NCBI GenBank assembly: GCA_038496445.1
Contig: JALMLS010000208.1
Span: 62,001-126,000 of the forward strand
From: Trichosphaerium sp. ATCC 40318
Taxonomy: Eukaryota > Discosea > Flabellinia > Trichosidae
Direction of reading: 5' to 3'
DNA length: 64,000 nt
Shown: one piece after another, positions 35,017 through 46,789 of the stretch
Layout of the letters: each line of letters begins with the position of its first letter
Position numbering within the stretch: the first letter of the stretch is position 1
The notes under the pieces: model-generated
The model's database searches: none
Told to the model about the DNA's origin: nothing
What the model saw: the letters and a program-made list of their open reading frames with translations, nothing else
Translations under genes and position numbers: made by a program

Positions 35017-37833
35017 TTACTTGGGTCTTAAAGTATACGGGTAAATGGCTTGTCTCAACTTGGGCACAAAGAAAGCGACAATAAGAGCAACAGCAATCTA
35101 CCATTAAGATTAATTGTTGTATGAAACAGAAGAAGAAAAAAGAACATACAAGAATAAGAATACCAAGTGTAACACCTAATACCACACCAACGTTTGTTCC
35201 TGTTCCATTGCCACAAGTATCAGATCTTGATGTAATCACAGTTACACTAAGTACAAACTTTAGAAATGTGTGGAGCGTTTGGATGTCTTTGGAACTGTAC
35301 GATGAAAATGTCCTCTCAAGCCTTGCTAATACACATTCTGGTGAAAGAAGTGTGAAAGTTCCATTGATACAGTTGCTATTGCTTCGTATTACTTCGCTTC
35401 TCTTTTCACCAATACTTGTTCTGTTATCACTTGTGAAGTCTATGATAAATGACGTATTTGATGGTATAACAATACATCCTAAAGCTTGGATAAATATTTG
35501 GAATCAGAGAATACAAAAGTTAGTACCTGCAACTTCAAGAAAGCCTCCTGGAGTAAGTGTAGCTGTCTTTGTGTTAACAAAGTCACCATCTATTGTCAAA
35601 GGAGTAGATATAAAGATTTCGTCTGGGGTACTACCAGCTGTGGGTAGGGTTGTAGTTGGCGGACGCAGTGTCGTCAATGGAGGCAGTGTTGTTGGTGGCA
35701 GTGAAGTTGGTGGAACTGACAATAGTAAGAAATAAAAATGTTTGTTTTTGGTATTACGTGTGCACGTGAACACATTTGATGCTAGTGATATAAAAGCAAT
35801 CTCAATCTTTCCACCAGTGTTTTCTGTAACAATCTAAAATGATAATCACAAATTACGGACTAAGGTACTTCTTTAGAAACGTACAATAATATGACAACTT
35901 TCTGGATCATGTATTGCTCTTACTCTATTTACAGTAGATCCACCATTTGTCAATAAAGTAAAATTAGGATTTATTCCACGAACACCCTGTTTAATACAAA
36001 CAGCCAAAGTTAGGAAAGACACGTGCTGCGTGAGGAGTTTACAAAATTTAAAGAAAAAAAAAGAAGTAAAAAAAAGAAAAAACATACCAATTCGACTAAC
36101 TCTACTCTTTGTTCTGTTGCGGAAATGATTACAAAATCTGATCTTCCTGGTACATATTGTGTACTTACAATATTGTGTAATTTCGGAGAGGTAGGTCTGT
36201 TACAACATGAAAAGGCAAAAAATCAAGATTGAAATTAAAGAAATCCATTGAAACGTTTGTTTTGTATCCCAGTAAAAGGCTCTCTGAGAAAGTGCTATAA
36301 GACAAATGTATTTCTTCAAAATCTCTTTTAAATAGTTCTTCAGCAAGTCCCTAGAGAATTAACTCAACACAGATAATGAAGAATTGTCGTTGAACAACAA
36401 TGAAAAGTAATAAAAACATTGTTGCTGTTCAGTTGTTTACAGTTTTCAACATCTTCAAGCTAAGCCACTAAATGGTAGTGTAGACCAACTGGTAAATTGA
36501 GTATATACGCACTTGTAAATTATTGCAGAAATATTGTAACAAAGCTTCTCCATCGGATATATACGCCTGAACAAAACACGTATCATTTATCTTTACAAAA
36601 GGAGGCATTCCTTCTAATTCATGTACTTGATCAACTTGATAATGTCGTGTAAGGTAAAACCTTGCAAAAAGGAGAACATACCAGTCAGGAGAGCAGAGAC
36701 ACCACTCTTTTTAACTTCATAAAAAGTAGTATCAAATGTACCATCAGTTGTATTTGAGGTGTAAACATTAACATGGAAGTAGTCGTAAACTGACAACAAA
36801 GTTAGATTCTTGAATTATAGATAGGTAAATCCATTACCTTGGTGTGCTATATACCCTTTGATAGTAAATTCAGGCGTACTTGATGTTATTGCAGTAGTGA
36901 TGGATTCGTCCAACATAAACCCCTTTTAAATGTTTGTCAAAAAGGTAGAAAAAAAAACATTTGTTTGTTCTTGGCAGTGTAAGTTCACAGATGTTTTATG
37001 GCGCATACAATTATAAAAAACTTCTGATCCTGAGAATACATACCGAAGAATCTGATGTAAAAGCAAGGTAGCTCACAGTGAGTACATTGTTTTTTATGTA
37101 AAAAACACTAATTCCAGAGTCGCTCGTAAATTGTGGCACGTGAGCAGATAATGCGTCAGGTATGAATATGGGTGGATAAGTTGTATTGAGAACACGTAAA
37201 TCTTATTGTATTAGAACAATGAAAAGAAGTTTGCTTCAAACTGTTTGTGGTTCAAAAAAAAAAGCAAAAAAAAAAACAAAACCTACCTTGAGGCTTAACA
37301 ATGTAAATACTTGATCCTGTTTGTGTCACGTTGTTACTGGTACGCTCTAAAACCATTAAAAACCCTGGTGAATAACAAACGGTTTGCAAAATGGGGTAGC
37401 ATCGCTTTTAAGACACGTGTCAGAAATTCCGAAATTTTTGAAAAAGAAACTGTCTCAAAAGCTTTGATGAGAACAAAATAAAAAACGCTCATTACACACT
37501 GGTTTTCAGTTTCAAAAAAAATACAGAGTAGACGCTTCACGCACGTGTATTTACAGAGAAAACATAAAACGTTGTGTCATTTAATACGCCACGCGTAATT
37601 TCTGGTCTGTCAAATGTAGCAGTAACACCAGGGAGTGAGGTGAAGCTTGTTGTATCAAGAAAAACATCTACAGTTGCTGAAACAACTCCAACAGGCACAG
37701 ACACTAACACGCATGTCAGGCAAGCACAAACACGTGAAAAGGTAATGATAACTATTATTGATAAGAATGGAAACGTACCATGTATGAGGCTTAAAGCAGC
37801 GAACAATATCCATCGTTTATTGAGGAAGAGCAT
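35017..37833 (-). CDS. Large type I membrane protein, secreted ectodomain
   Basis: ATG at 37833 gives a signal peptide (MLFLNKRWILFAALSLIH), then after a gtacgt intron VSVPVGVVSATVDVFLDTTS. Further exons read TQTGSSIYIVKPQG, FIPDALSAHVPQFTSDSGIS, MLDESITTAITSSTPEFTIK, VYDYFHVNVYTSNTTDGTFD, YISDGEALLQYFCNNLQ and GINPNFTLLTNGGSTVNRVR. Near the end is a beta-strand unit PLTIDGDFVNTKTATLTPGG like those in the pair at 18965/21125 (TINGDVVL). This is followed by SDTCGNGTGTNVGVVLGVTL, a TM helix (GILILIAVALIVAFF) created by splicing, and the tail KLRQAIYPYTLRPK. About fifteen short introns are needed. It is probably a surface protein; ligand unknown. Confidence 0.6.
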
Positions 37834-38615
37834 CAGAGATTTTCGACCTTTCTTTGAATGCGAATTGAAAAAAAAAAAGATGGTAGTCCGCGTCATTCAA
37901 GAAGTTTTGGTTTGTACTTATGGCAACAGTAGTGTCAGATCGATTATTATCTAGATGTGGCAATTTCTTCCAAAAGTCTTCAATACTGTATCACATCTTT
38001 CTGTGGAGATACATCTCATCGATAGAGCCTGTGAGATATGGCCTTTTGGTATTGAAATACACAGCAATGCGACAAGATTGATAAGATGGAACAACAAAGT
38101 GTAAAAGAGAGATCTATTCACATTAGTTATAGGTCGCTAAAAAGCGTTACATCTCGGACTCAAGGAGACTGTTGAGTCTCGCATCATTACTGCTAGCTGA
38201 ATATCTTCTCTTTCAGTGTATTGAAGCACATTGAACTTAGCTATATAACGAAGCACATTAAGGGGTTATCCTTTAAATACAACAAGTTTGCACATGGCAC
38301 TAATACCAGGCTGTAGTTTTGTAAAAAAAAAAAAAAAACCCATTTCCCAACATTTTCAGTCTCCAGACACTTGCACCTCTTTACGCTTGATTGACACTAC
38401 TAAATGTGATTAAAATAGTCGCATTGTATACACTTTTCACCAATGTATGATGCTTAGTAATTGTGTACTTCAATGGAGCTTCATCAAACATCCAAACTTG
38501 TTACTGCAAAAAAATTGTATTGAACCAGAAAGTATTTAGTTTTTTGTTCCTTTATGAGGTACGTATATACATGCTAACCATATTATGCAAAAAAAAGTAA
38601 AGATAAAACAGTATA
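37834..38615. other. Intergenic
   Basis: This lies upstream of the membrane-protein gene and downstream of CNOT11. It contains a long A-run (about 38321) and only short ORFs. No RNA gene was recognised. Confidence 0.45.
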
Positions 38616-40935
38616 TCACATCTCAAACTGCTTTAACAACCTAAATAATGCAGCAGCTTCTCGGATCCTATTTTGAAAAAAAAAATAAGAAAAAAATAAG
38701 ATAAATCTGCAACAAAAAAAAAAAAGCATAAGCAGCGATCTCTCGATGTCACATGTGAATCATAGATCTGTATATCAAGATATGATTCAAAGGATAATAA
38801 AACCCATTTGAGGGGTAAAAAATAACGTACTTTGAGTGACCTACACAAAACGCTTCAAGTTCTGCAAAAAGATCCTTGACGTCTATACTTCCATTTCTTA
38901 TAAGTGATTGCAAAAAAATACATACAAGGCGAACAAGCCTATGTTGCATAAATCTATCATTTACGTTTTGGCATGAAGCAACACAACCAGAGATGTACAA
39001 GTGAAGAAATTCACGTGGAAGGTCTAGAGAGCAAGTAAGAAATCTGAAGTTTTTGGTGGTTGCCAAGTTCCAAAAAATAAGAAAAAAAAGAGAAAAAAAG
39101 AAATAGACTGTACCAACTGTTGTTGTTAACTTATTCACAACTTCCATTGAATGTAAAGTATGCTCCATATTGATTAATTGTGTAAAACAACTATAAATCA
39201 AGGAGTAAGAGTTAAAACCAATAAAGGAATCTAACTTTTGATTATGACGTACTCTGCAATTTGAGGTGATTTAAAAAGCTTTAAGAGAACTTCCACAGCG
39301 ATATCAGGATTACTCTCAACTAATGAAGGGAGTTTAGCAGGCTTGAAACCGCATTCAAAAACAAGATCATCTTGTTGAGTAATCGCCCGTAAAACTTCCT
39401 GTAGACAAGTTAAAAGACAAAGCAAGAACAAGTGTCAAAAAATAGATGGTAAGGGAAGAAAAAAGTCAAACAACAAAGTGACCACCAGTGGCGATTTTTT
39501 TCAACAATTTAAACACTAGTGTACTGAAAGCATATCCAAAAATATTGTACTCATTGATGAGGAGTAACAAATCTTTTTGTAGCGAAGGGAATACGCCAAA
39601 GAAGAAAAAAATATTAAAAAAAGAACTGTGGCAAGTTACCTTCTTATCATTCGGCTTTAAAGGAGAATTAAAAGACGTCTTAACCATTTCTTGAATACGC
39701 TGATTCTTAGACCAAGATATGGTATCAGTATAATCCCATAAAACTTCAGGAACAAAACCTCCAGGCACAATCCATTTACCCTTTTTTTGAAGAAAAATAA
39801 ATAAATAAACACTTGACTATAATGAGCGCTTATCGCTCATTTCGTATATTTCTACTATGTAGAACGTACTTCGGGAATAGTTGATTCAAAACGAACAAGC
39901 GGTGGCCGTACAAACGCTGGTTCAAACCTGTCATAAACGCCAAATTCGATACCATTAAGCCTAATACAAATTTAAGTAAGACAACCAAAAAAAAAAACTC
40001 TTTCTTTCAAGAATTCTTTTAAAACAGAACCAAGTTCGTTCTCATAGCACCCAGAAAGCGTTTAATATATTGTAGTACATATAACAGGAAAAAAGAATTC
40101 TCAACAATCCAATTAAAGGCCAGAATTCTTCAAAAAACAAAAAACTTACTTTGAAGGCCAATGAAGAAAAAAAAGTTTTGGTTTGTCGACGTGTACCTGT
40201 TTTCTATAGTGCAATCGCTGCCCGGTACATGTATCATATTACGCAAAGAGTGATTAAGGAAAGGATTGGGATGTTCGGGTATACGTCGGCGATGCTCGTT
40301 AAACATATGAGCTGTGTCTGTTAATGCGTTAGAATAGCGCGTATTGGCAGTAGGAGTATTTACCTGGCATTGAAGATGCCTTTGTGTCATCCTTATCATC
40401 TATTAGCGATGATATTGTCTTTTCGCTTACCTGAAGGCATACTATTAGCGATTGAATAGCAATTTGAAATAAATAAATATAAAATGGCACTTGAAGCATC
40501 GAAAATGGTTTCTAAAGTAACAAGTAGCTATAACAGCGATTTCTGGCTACAAATGGTTTTCTCTTGTGAGTAAAATCCAATACATGCGCAAATGCGTACT
40601 TTATTAGAGTCATCACCTAAGATACCAATAATGAAGTTCTTTTCGTAGGTTTGAGTTTGTTCGCCGCTAAGGAGCTCCAAAAATAATGGGAGGAACGGAT
40701 TTGCTAAAATATCTCCATTGTGCGAGTCATAGAGTATGTATAGTGCCGGAATTCTTTGTTCGATTGATAATAGATTATCCTGCACTAATGTGTAAAGTAC
40801 AGTACATAAATCGAACTGAGATGCATCAGGAAATGCACTGCGAAAAGCAGCGCAACATTGATCCAGTGTTCTCGTAGAATCGCTGATAATGTCAACAATC
40901 GCTGTCAACTGCTTCATAGACGTTTGATAAGCCAT
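38616..40935 (-). CDS. CNOT11: CCR4-NOT complex subunit 11
   Basis: Part of the CCR4-NOT deadenylase, which shortens mRNA poly(A) tails. CNOT11 docks with CNOT10 on the CNOT1 N-terminus. The start at 40935 gives [20 protein letters not shown]. It continues with [20 protein letters not shown] and [20 protein letters not shown], the conserved N-terminal helical domain. Middle exons include [20 protein letters not shown] and [15 protein letters not shown]. The C-terminal CNOT11 domain is very clear: [67 protein letters not shown] and [20 protein letters not shown]. It ends [16 protein letters not shown] at 38616. It has about eight short introns and looks intact. Confidence 0.93.
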
Positions 40936-41056
40936 GACAGATTACATAAACGCCAATACTTCAGTGACACGGAAAATTTCTGTCCATCAACGACCAAACG
41001 TTGACTCAACAAAATTTTTCTTTCGCGATACAAAAAAAAAACTGTTACAAACTTTT

Positions 41057-41999
41057 TTACTTCTTATCTTCTGTTACTTTACGAGTGATCTCTCTATCTT
41101 TGTACATACGCGGTAACATATCAATAGGTTTCCACACCTTTTTCAACTGTTCCAAGTCCTCTGTTGTTTGGTATTTGCCTCCTTTGTCATAAGATCTGTC
41201 AACAATACCTTCTGTTTCAAAGAAAACAATCTGAGCAATACGTCTACCAACTACAAGAGGGATAGAGTAGTATCGCGAGTTATTTGTTATTTCCATCGTC
41301 CATCTATTACAATACCCAACATCACCCCAGCCAGCGCACTTGCAGACCTAAAGAAACTTTAAAAAAACACTTGAAAAATGTCATCACAGAAAATTAGTTT
41401 TAGGAACCAGGAAGTCTTGCGTGCCTCAATGAAATTACGTCCTAAGCTTGATCTTGCCTTCATCATTGTTGTGACGGATACGCGACCACCAATAAACTCT
41501 TGAGTGTGGCCCAAGATTGTCTGGAGGTGGTTTTAGTTTCAATTGTGAAAAAAAAAACTGTCTGCCTTTTTTTTTTGTAACACCAACAACGTAATTCATA
41601 GGTACCTCTCCAGGACGTATCCAAATAATTTTTTCATCAGGTGACACGTTTGTTAACGTTTGTTGATTACGTTCTATCCACGCTTTGTGTTCCTCCGCCT
41701 CTATAGGCTCTCCCCACACTCTGTGTACCATTTTCTCGCTGTAAGGATTATAAATTCCCATGCCTGGTTCTGGCGCCGCCTCACGAAAGAAATATGATCC
41801 TAGCGTGACGTCGTATGATGTGGTGCTGCGCGGCAAATATTAACCGTTGCTTTTAAAATTAACTTTGTTTGTACCTCAAGTTTACGCGCGTAAATGGTGA
41901 TATTACAATCTTGCCCATGTCCATATAGCGTAGAATCGCTTTGTCAGACAAAAGGCTGTGTTTTGAATCGGAATCTTTGGTAGTTACGCTGGTCGACAT
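41057..41999 (-). CDS. dCTP deaminase / dUTPase-fold protein
   Basis: ATG at 41999 gives MSTSVTTKDSDSKHSLLSDK, then ILRYMDMGKIVISPFTRVNL and TTSYDVTLGSYFFRE. The trimeric dUTPase/dCTP-deaminase core follows: IWIRPGEVPMNYVVG, TILGHTQEFIGGRVSV, TTMMKARSSLGRNFIE, VCKCAGWGDVGYCNRWTMEI, TNNSRYYSIPLVVGRRIAQI and VFFETEG. The RSSxGR and GWxDxGYxxRWTMEI motifs form the nucleotide-binding site in this fold. The likely role is dUMP or dUTP supply in nucleotide metabolism. One intron must use a GC donor (gcacgc, just after the codons for NFIE) to join E to VCKC. It shares a 150-bp divergent promoter region with RpS11. Confidence 0.85.
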
Positions 42000-42150
42000 A
42001 TTTGTTCACGTATTTACACTAACGAGGTTATAGTTTACTATTGTAGCGTAGTAGTGAATTTTCAGCCAAAATCTGAGCGACCGCTTTTGACTTTTAGCCG
42101 AGACATCGCTAACCTTTTTTCCTGTGCGCATCATTTCTCACTAACCACAG
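42000..42150. promoter_or_regulatory. Bidirectional promoter region, dCTP-deaminase-like gene / RpS11
   Basis: Only 151 bp separate the two divergent start codons (41999 and 42151), so both promoters must lie here or overlap the 5' exons. No TATA box is evident. A pyrimidine-rich tract (ctttttttcctgtgcgcatcattt) lies just upstream of the RpS11 ATG, which may reflect its initiator region. No CACGTG is present. Confidence 0.5.
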
Positions 42151-42958
42151 ATGTCCTTTTTGCCATTAGATCGTCAGGTACCTAATTTACGCCCCAAATG
42201 CGTTCTGAAACTAAAACTCTCTCAAGCTCAGTAAATCGTACCAAAAACAAGATAATTTGTACATCCCAAACAGATTGCGTAACCGCGCAAGAATTACAAA
42301 GGGTTTCAAGGTACTGAAACAGATCCTCTCGAGTTTTTCTCAATTGCCTCTCTAGGGCAAGAAACGTGAGACTCTCCTTGGCAACCGCAACTGCAGACTT
42401 CGTACATTCAAACAAATTGGATTGGGTTTCGCTACACCAGAGACAGCCAAAACTGGTGATTTCGTTGACAGAAAGTGCCCATGGACTGGTGATCGCGTTT
42501 CTATTCGCGGTAAGATCATTCGTGGTGTTGTATTGTCCGCTGGCGCTATGACCAACACTATTGTAATTCGTCGTAATTACTTGCAATACGTTCCAAAGTA
42601 CAACAGATTCGAAAAGCGTCACAAGAACGTCTCTGCTCACTGCTCCCCAGCATTTTTGGGTATCAAAGAAGGTGATATTGTCACTATTGGCGAGTGCAGG
42701 TACGCTTTAGTATAAGATTAATCGATAAAAACGCGTTGTAGCGACGAAATGTTTTTTTAATTGAATTTTTTTGATACAATTACGTTTTGTTCGCCTTTGC
42801 GCAATGCTGTATCTGTTATTTTATTATTTACGTTATTTGTACGTTTATTTACTTTTTGTTCTAGACCTTTGTCTAAGACTGTCATGTTCAACGTAATTGA
42901 CCACAAGGTCATGGCTCCATCTGCACAAAAAGTCCGCAAAGTATTCCGTATCTACTAA
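42151..42958 (+). CDS. RPS11: 40S ribosomal protein S11 (uS17)
   Basis: Small-subunit ribosomal protein that binds 18S rRNA. Four exons are clear: 42151-42177 (MSFLPLDRQ), 42227-42310 ([19 protein letters not shown]...), 42356-42699 and 42865-42958. Exon 3 carries the family core [60 protein letters not shown] and [11 protein letters not shown]. Exon 4 gives [20 protein letters not shown] and ends KVFRIY. The length, about 182 residues, is a little above the usual 155-160 for this family. Donors are gtacct, gtactg and gtacgc; acceptors are aag, tag and tag. This gene is the best calibration of local splice rules. Confidence 0.97.
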
Positions 42959-43489
42959 GAGCGTTTTTATTGTGAATAAAAAAACCAAAAATTTAGAAAG
43001 AAGAACTGAAACCGACCTAATTTGTACAAATAGAAGCGCTTCACAAATAACACGCTGTTTGTAACTTGTATTTTTTTGTCTCTTTTGTCACATTTCTCAA
43101 AAAAAAAAAACTTTTTTGTCGTGTCAAGGTGAAATGAAGTCTTTTTCATCGAAGCAAGTGATCACCAAGACATTGCGTTTCTTTTTTTTCAGGCATCTCA
43201 ATCTAAAAAAATTACCGCCTTCGCCTACGTTTGTTTCGTCCAGCGACAGTGTAAAAAGTTCTGCTACGCATAAGGGATTTATTGTACAACAGATAGAGCC
43301 TGTTTAGCGATAGCTGAAATGAATACCCAGACAATTTGTTTTTTTTGAGCGTGTTTGAGGGCGATGACGCCGTAAGGATCGTTATTTACAGAGAATTGTT
43401 GAGTTTCGTGTAGCCGTTGATGTTAAGTTCAGTTTGTGGTTTGTGTCTGTACTGGCCTCTTAATCAATAGAGAATACAGTTCTTTGTGT
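42959..43489. other. Intergenic, possible small ORF
   Basis: Downstream of RpS11. A plus ORF from ATG 43134 (MKSFSSKQVITKTLRFFFFR, ending VQQIEPV at 43307) contains a splice-like ttttttttcag in its middle, so it could be a two-exon small protein. No family is recognised. Confidence 0.25.
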
Positions 43490-43876
43490 TTATGGCGATA
43501 GTTTCCTGACCTTTTTACTTGCCACCATTGTTGCGTATCGTAGTGCCCTACCGAACTTATAACGCGCGCCAGACGCTACTCTCTTTGGAGGTCGCTAGGA
43601 GGGTTTTTAGAAAAAATGAGGGTTATAAGCCAGTTATTAGCGTACGCGATATGCAATGCATAATTCAAAGTTATATAGCTGTGATGCGCAAGCAGTTTGC
43701 TTACAATCGTTTTTTGCCATACATTCTAACACTGACTGCCATAAATGCGTACAAGGATCAGCCTCCAAGTGACGAAAACGAGGCCGGGCCCTTGTGTAGC
43801 GTGGAGCCAGTGGAGGTCGCTCCAGACCGATATCACGGTACTGCATAAGCTGTTCGATATCATTACCGTCGTCCAT
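43490..43876 (-). CDS. Twin CX9C (CHCH-type) mitochondrial protein
   Basis: The start at 43876 gives MDDGNDIEQLMQYRDIGLER. The core DPCTHLWQSVLECMAKNDC, KQTACASQLYNFELCIAYR holds two exact CX9C motifs: C-THLWQSVLE-C and C-ASQLYNFEL-C. These pair as two disulfides in the helix-hairpin fold imported by the Mia40 pathway into the mitochondrial intermembrane space. A gtacgc intron joins to a basic tail RPPKRVASGARYKFGRALRY ending KKVRKLSP at 43490. It may be a respiratory-chain assembly factor or accessory subunit; which one cannot be told. An antisense ORF of 109 codons (43519-43848) overlaps completely and is rejected. Confidence 0.7.
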
Positions 43877-43955
43877 TGTTGCTAGAGAAGCTTTGTGAAG
43901 CTAGAATGACTCAAAACGACTTTTTCTGCCTTGACTTTTTTGTAGTTACTCACAA

Positions 43956-44864
43956 ATGGCAAACCCACTCGCAAACCTTGGCAAGAACGATGACGAAAAG
44001 AAGAAAAAAACTAAACTAAGTAAAGCCCTTGAGGTAAGTTGCCAGCATTCGGACTGGTCGTTGTACCAAGCGCACGAACAGTAGCTTAGTCGTTGTTTTA
44101 GCCGTACGAAGACCTTGGTCGTGATGAAGGAACTTACAAATGGACACAACTCCATGAAGAGTTGACCGTTAACATTACCTTTCCTCCTGGAACACGAGGC
44201 AGAGATTTGACTGTAGTTATGACATGCTACAAGTTAAAAGTCGGTTTAAAGGTACCAAAACCCTTTCTTAGACGTTATATAAACTAACAGAGCGCTTTAT
44301 TGATTAAAACAATTAATTGGTGTTATTCTTAACAATCAGTTTTTACCGCTCTCACCGCTAACTCTGATACCATAGGGCCAAGATCCTGTTATTGATGGGG
44401 AATTATTGTATCCTATAAACGTTGATGATAGTATTTGGGCCATCGCTGAAGGCGAGGTACGTACGAGTATCGCTCTTAGAGTGTTTTACAAAAAAAACAA
44501 GGTGTTGGCCGTTTACTGTACCAACAAATTACTTGTATAGCGTACTTACTCGCGTTTCAGGTTGAATTCACTCTACAGAAGACAGTTGTCGGCGAAATGT
44601 GGTGGAAGTCGCTTTTGAAGGGTCAAGCAGAAATTGATACATCTCTTATTGATGCTAGCCAATATCTGGATGATTCCCTCATCAAGTACGTGCCTTGTTT
44701 GTAGATTTTCTCTGAGAACGTTTTTTTCTTCTTTTGACAACTCTTGTGTTCCGCTGTGCACTGTGCTTATAATATCTAGGCGTATTAAAAACGAGAAAAA
44801 GGCGAAAGCAGCAGAAGAAGCGAGGAAAAAGGCGGCTGATGAAGCTGCTGCTACAGATGCTTAG
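43956..44864 (+). CDS. NudC-like CS-domain protein
   Basis: Co-chaperone-like protein of the NudC family, linked in other eukaryotes to dynein and nuclear migration and to Hsp90 clients. ATG at 43956 gives MANPLANLGKNDDEKKKKTK. The exons join to the CS core YKWTQLHEELTVNITFPPGT, GRDLTVVMTCYKLKVGLK, DPVIDGELLYPINVDDSIWA, VEFTLQKTVVGEMWWKSLLK and GQAEIDTSLIDASQYLDD. The signature W.Q...E..v...p.gt.grd / l.vg.kg...idG.l / WW is complete. It ends in a charged Ala/Lys helix (KKAKAAEEARKKAADEAAAT). Four short introns (gtaagt, gtacca, gtacgt, gtacgt); it is intact. Confidence 0.9.
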
Positions 44865-45404
44865 AGTAGTTTTAAGTGTAGTATACGCTCTAAACAGTGT
44901 CGACAACTTACCCATTGGCTTAACTTTTGCCTGTACATTTAACAAAAGAGATACAATTGTTTTTTCTTACAATGAAATAAAAAATTCTGCCGAAAGTGGC
45001 GAGATATAATATTGATTTTCTGAATACCCAATCTTTTTTATTGAGTTACAACTGAAAACTGCAATACTTTACAATACCAGAAAAGTCGTATTTCGACTGA
45101 AATATACATGAAATACGCACATAAGAACGTCGGAGATATTAAAGCGAATTTTGCTGAGTTATACTAAATTTACAAAATAAATTAGCGGAAAAATAGTATT
45201 ACTCGTTTAGATGCACATGTCTCGATCCAAAACATTACCGAAACCGTTCTCACACCCACAAATAACATCTACAACGGTCAATGGGCGTTTGTAAATGTGC
45301 ATTATCCAAAATCGAGTAAAAAAGATGGAGTTTTCTGTGAAGTGATTCCCACAATTTATTTTTTTCATGTTTGTACGTGTATAAAAGGATTACTGATTGT
45401 TCTT

Positions 45405-45545
45405 CTACCATTCAGCGCCTGGTCACCGCCACACTAAAAGCTGTCTTTCGTACTACAATTACGACTGTAGCAGGCAGTCCCGATTTGACCTCGGGGCGGG
45501 GTCACGTAGTGTTGCTACCTTGTTAGGGTATTAAGATCGGTCCAA
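45405..45545 (+). ncRNA. Candidate structured RNA
   Basis: This block is clearly richer in GC than its surroundings. TATAAAAGG lies about 25-30 bp upstream (45380). Nested pairing is visible. The hairpin ctaca...tgtag (about 45456-45475) extends through CTGTC/GGCAG. There is also a hairpin cccga-tttgacc-tcggg (about 45478-45495), enclosed by ACACTA (about 45434) pairing with TAGTGT (about 45507). It lacks motifs I would expect for U1, U2, U6 or SRP RNA. Orientation is inferred only from the TATA-like box. Confidence 0.35.
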
Positions 45546-46040
45546 CAACATATAATTCCGATCGCAGCACCGTTGTTGCATATGTAAAAATTGCGTGGCT
45601 CGACGTGAGGGACACTTCCGTAACACAGGAGTATTTATATTGGCATCCTTCCTTTTGAATAACTTATTTGACATAATTTTTTTGCAACGAAAAATGAAGT
45701 GTACACAACTATGAAAAGGATTCTTAATACCAGTATCGTTGTATATCAATATCTAACAGAGATATTACAAGGATATACCATAGTGTAGTGACACACAGGA
45801 GGTATTTATTGTATAGCATTGTGGCAATGATCAGCCGGAGTACCCTTGCTTTTTGCTTTTTTTAGTTCAAGAATCGACATTGGCGCTAGGTAATATGGGG
45901 ATCATCTCAGTACCTGTCTTATTTACATATAGTAACCATAATCTATATTTATATCATCGGACACTAAGCGTAGTTGAGAATATATTTTGTGGTGCTTGGG
46001 TATGTTGACCTCTTTTTCTTCTTTCAATTTTTTTTCTTCT

Positions 46041-46103
46041 AATCCGCTCGTGTGGCTGCGCTAGAGCCACCAAAGACTGAGCGTCTTTCCTCCCAAAGCG
46101 GGT
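46041..46103 (+). repeat. Dispersed hairpin element, copy 1
   Basis: The sequence starts aatccgctcgtgtggct and shares about 60 aligned bases with 51814-51875. It can fold as a three-way junction: outer stem CCGCT/AGCGG, hairpin GTGGCT-gcgctag-AGCCAC and hairpin AAAGAC-tgagc-GTCTTT. Weaker similarity continues for about 180 bp downstream. Confidence 0.6.
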
Positions 46104-46789
46104 ATCCCTTATATATTGAAAATGTTGTCCAATCTAACATGTTGTAAGTATTCCCACGCTCCTTGAAGCTTCACGCACTATTCTTTTCCTATCAAATACC
46201 ATATCAATGGAAGCAATTTAAAATGTATACACGCGGTTGTTATCAAGGTTAAACTTTAAGTACCTCAGTGTTATCATTGCTCTTGCTGAGGTTTGTTGAT
46301 AAGATACTTTCTGAGCGGGGAATGTAAGCACCGTCTTTTACTATAAACTGCTCGGCTTCCTTCTTTGTATGGATATTTTGGCAAGATGTACCAAGAAGAC
46401 AATAGAAGCGATAAACAGCATAAGGCAGTTTTATTGAATCACATGCGAAGATACAGATATTGGACGTATGAACACTAAACGATTAATTGAGGTAAAGTGT
46501 TTAGTACAGAGTTACAAAAGGCATTACATAAAAGTCAAAAGAACCAGTTGCTTTAATATGCTTCTACTTCTTTTTCGTTTCATCATGAGACTTTGACGGT
46601 TCGCTAATGTGACTGTATGGCCTGAATTAGATGTGTGCACTTGATAGCGTGAAGTTGTAGTGAAGCGCTCTAAGCTTGGTAATGACTTGAGTGTTTGTAA
46701 ACTACTAGCAATCATTTTGAGGTAACCAAAAAGTATAACCAAAGTATTCAAAATGGACTAAGACATTTGTTTATTCTTAAAGAACATGT

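Larger units (their letters stand above)
44865..46789. other. Long non-coding interval with RNA candidates
   Basis: Nearly 1.9 kb with no recognisable protein gene. It holds the GC-richer hairpin block at 45380-45545 and the dispersed hairpin element at 46041-46103. It also holds a 76-codon minus ORF (46524-46751) of unknown nature lying just after the stop of the F-box/LRR gene. Confidence 0.5.

Noticed and set aside
37574-37954. Plus-strand 126-codon ORF
   Set aside because: Antisense to the first exons of the membrane-protein gene at 35017-37833, which has a signal peptide and consistent splice sites.
43519-43848. Plus-strand 109-codon ORF (MPPLLRIVVPYRTYN...)
   Set aside because: It lies wholly antisense to the twin-CX9C gene, whose exact C-x9-C pairs and in-frame intron make the minus strand the real one.
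45405-45545. SRP RNA, U1, U2 or U6 snRNA, or tRNA
   Set aside because: None of the diagnostic motifs (SRP helix-8 tetraloop region, ATACTTACC, branch-site-pairing U2 sequence, ACAGAGA, T-loop GTTCRANNC) is visible.
46050-46103. Hammerhead ribozyme
   Set aside because: The three-way junction shape fits, but the invariant CTGATGA and GAAA core sequences are absent.
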